From Xestospongia bergquistia (Eukaryota > Porifera > Demospongiae > Haplosclerida > Petrosiidae): 64,000 nt of DNA. The position numbers were made by a program, and so were the translations under genes. Shown here in pieces: positions 61,890 to 64,000 of the stretch. The DNA is taken from positions 2,418,001 to 2,482,000 of the forward strand of contig OZ014423.1 of NCBI GenBank assembly GCA_963965975.1, written 5' to 3'. Positions within the stretch are counted from its first letter, which is position 1. The number at the start of each line of letters is the position of its first letter. The notes beneath the pieces were generated by a model that saw only the letters and a list, made by a program, of their open reading frames with translations, was not told where the DNA came from and did not search any database.

Positions 61890-62350
61890 GCTTGAAGTTA
61901 TCAACGTCCACGATTTTTTAAATTTGATTCGTTTCCGAGCGCCTTAGCAACGATAAGCAAAATCTCACTATTATATTCTTCTTATTATAATTTTATATGA
62001 ATCGGTCCACTTGGGAATGCAATAATTGTATTACAGGAACCCGGAACCACGGGTATGCAAAAACACGTGATCAGTATTTTCACCGTGAGAATTTTACTAT
62101 AAGTTTAGCAATGCGTAAATAAAAGAAAAAACAGACATATTTAATACAGTTAAAGAATGTGCATAAAATGTCTAGAACAGTGTAAAGTTGAATAAGATCG
62201 AAGAGTAAGTTAGAAGCTAGGTAAACAGAAATTATACTACAAGTACTAAAGTTTACATTATAAACTAAAGAAATAGGTCAAAATTGCATTTGTCATTAAA
62301 TCTAGCATAATAACGGGCGAGGCAAACCCTGTGTATTCACATATCCCTAT
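61890..62350. other. Upstream region of guanine deaminase 2
   Basis: The first ~25 bases resemble the leader of copy 1 (CTTCAAGCATG context); beyond that the flanks diverge. No other gene is seen. Confidence 0.45.
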
Positions 62351-62591
62351 CACTGCAAAAAATTAATATGTCGTTTTAACAACTAATTTGTAGTCTACGT
62401 GGATGGATTACTATGGAATTTAGAATTCTTGAGAATTGCTCACTATGTAATTTAATTTGTTGGTATCTTGCATGTTTACATATCAACAAACTATACAATG
62501 ACTAATTCACACATAAATCCTAAATTCCATAGTAATCAACCCATGTAAACTACAAATTAGTTGTTAAAATGACATATTCATTTTTACAGTG
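62351..62591. mobile_element. 241-bp foldback element, family member 2
   Basis: Related end to end to 49080-49308: CACTGCAAAAAATTAATATG at the left, an inner GGATTACTATGGAAT arm, and the complementary right end TTTTTACAGTG. Flanking dinucleotides (AT and TA) do not clearly form a target duplication. Confidence 0.75.
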
Positions 62592-63619
62592 TAGTTATAA
62601 TAATAATGGTCTCATGCCTAGACTCACACTCTTAATGCTGAAAAGGTACTAAGTGAGTGGGCGTCTGCTAATGGTAGATGATAAACAACATAGTAATGTG
62701 AAACAGAACAAACAAGATAGACAAGAACAAGTTAATAAGTTAAAATTATGGTAATTGCATAACACTCATCAAAGAATGTGCGGGACTACAAACATCACAG
62801 CTAAAATGATTGGTTATTTTAATTGTTTGCTGAACATATACATCACAGATAGCTACCCTTAGCCTCAGTTGTCACAGATGCAATTTCAACTAGAGCTCTA
62901 TTTAACATGTTATTTCAATATGGAACTCCTTACCAATGAATGTACAGACTCTTATCAATTAATTATAATTTAATCTAATCTAGCCTGTTCAAATGATATA
63001 TACAATATTGCTCCTTGTGTGTACATGTTACAAACAGAAATTTATTAAATAATGATATGAAATGATTAATAGTCAACCACAAAAAAGTGTCTTTGCTATG
63101 TGGTTGTTGTTCCAAGTAATTGTTTACTTATGTAGCTAATTGTATTCATAACTTCTCAAGTACCTAATGACACTGCTCGTTGAGCTTACAAGAGAAAGTT
63201 GCATGCTTGACTCCTACCTCCTTTGTGAGACTGTATATATTCACTCATGATACAATATTGTAATATCCTCCGGGAAACACTTTTGAGCTATTATTTCTGA
63301 ATATATATAGAAAAGTATTACTCCATTCTATCATGAAATCTAATATTATTGTTCACATGTATCTCAGGTTTTTAAAGTGTTTGTTTTTGTTTCTTTGTCA
63401 TAACAAGAGTCTATTCTTCCAAACAAAAAGATACTCTGTACTTTATGAGGTTAATGTTATCAAACTATCTATCAATGATTCAATAACTAAATCCTAACAC
63501 AGTTATTATATGAAAAAAACAATCAAATCAACAAAAATCAAAACAATTCATGAAAGGTAAGATGTAGTTGAAATACCTCAAAACATATCCTATAAAGATA
63601 CTGTATCATTTTGTTTATC
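62592..63619. other. Non-coding spacer
   Basis: AT-rich; no gene, RNA or element recognised. Confidence 0.5.
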
Positions 63620-64000
63620 CTCATTGTTTTGATAAAGAATAAATATTTATAGAATAATAAATACAATTAACATTTTTTTCGTGTACCACACAAGTTGTCT
63701 TTGAATGGGGACAATAACAATTTATTTTATTGTCATTAAGCCATTAAGAATTAATAAGACAAAGGAAAATTGAAATTCTATATAATAGAATGTCATTTTT
63801 TCTATTGTCACATGTCTTAATAAGATTAATGATATAATAGTCAAAAAATCTACCAAAAAATATATTTTTCACACATTTGGTTATAGTAATTACATCAACT
63901 GTTTATACATCATATTTTGTTTGAAAAAATCATACATATGCACAACTATTTCATAAAAACAAAGCTACAAACATAGGACTAATTTCAGTACTTAGGATTT
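63620..64000. repeat. Dispersed repeat, copy 2
   Basis: Counterpart of 33230-33620, same orientation, sharing GTACCACACAAGTTG. It continues past the right edge of the window. Confidence 0.55.

Noticed and set aside
62351-62591. CACTA superfamily assignment for the CACTG-ended foldback elements
   Set aside because: Ends begin CACTG but no 3-bp target duplication is visible at either copy, so the assignment is not supported.

Overview
The window looks like nuclear DNA from an early-branching animal, most likely a demosponge of the Amphimedon type. That identity is inferred from four traits: a strongly AT-rich background, many genes split by introns of only about 40-60 bases, animal-type secreted EGF modules, and a kelch/coiled-coil/kinase gene style I associate with sponges. 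I could not search a database. Gene models were built by hand, joining exons with GT-AG ends (one GC-AG) whose phases agree.

Layout. (1) 1-9188, minus: one gene for a secreted protein with a signal peptide, two tandem IgGFc-binding-type domains and at least 34 EGF domains. It runs off the left edge. The EGF exons contain a recent 2.85 kb tandem duplication. (2) 9.0-13.0 kb: a second tandem duplication, about 2 kb, whose unit is the 5' end of that gene, the intergenic spacer and the 3' end of the next gene. The central spacer is inverted between the two units. (3) 12408-16353, minus: a 12-exon gene for a 331-residue membrane protein with a FYVE-like zinc finger. (4) 16.9-21.4 kb: decayed kinase fragments, the larger one a kelch/coiled-coil/kinase pseudogene. 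(5) 21759-24485, plus: guanine deaminase, 14 exons, 446 residues. (6) 25052-32212, minus: xanthine dehydrogenase, 27 exons, 1328 residues, convergent with guanine deaminase. (7) 32.2-37.2 kb: fossil fragments (a small foldback element, an old Ty3/Gypsy piece, a methyltransferase fragment, a guanine deaminase fragment with a hairpin). (8) 37468-48246, minus: a second xanthine dehydrogenase whose introns carry three hAT-type elements with recognisable 8-bp target duplications and a long GT repeat. (9) 49-57.3 kb: foldback element, possible orphan first exon, and LINEs, one nested inside another. (10) 58.4-61.9 kb: a piggyBac-like element and a second guanine deaminase, minus. (11) 62-64 kb: foldback element and a dispersed repeat.

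How the genes fit together: guanine deaminase converts guanine to xanthine, and xanthine dehydrogenase converts xanthine (or hypoxanthine) to urate. The two consecutive purine-breakdown enzymes lie tail to tail, and both have been copied within 40 kb. A guanine deaminase relic sits in the matching position beside the second xanthine dehydrogenase, so the pair was probably duplicated as a block. The locus appears to be a metabolic gene cluster in an animal, shaped by repeated duplication, internal inversion and DNA-transposon insertion.
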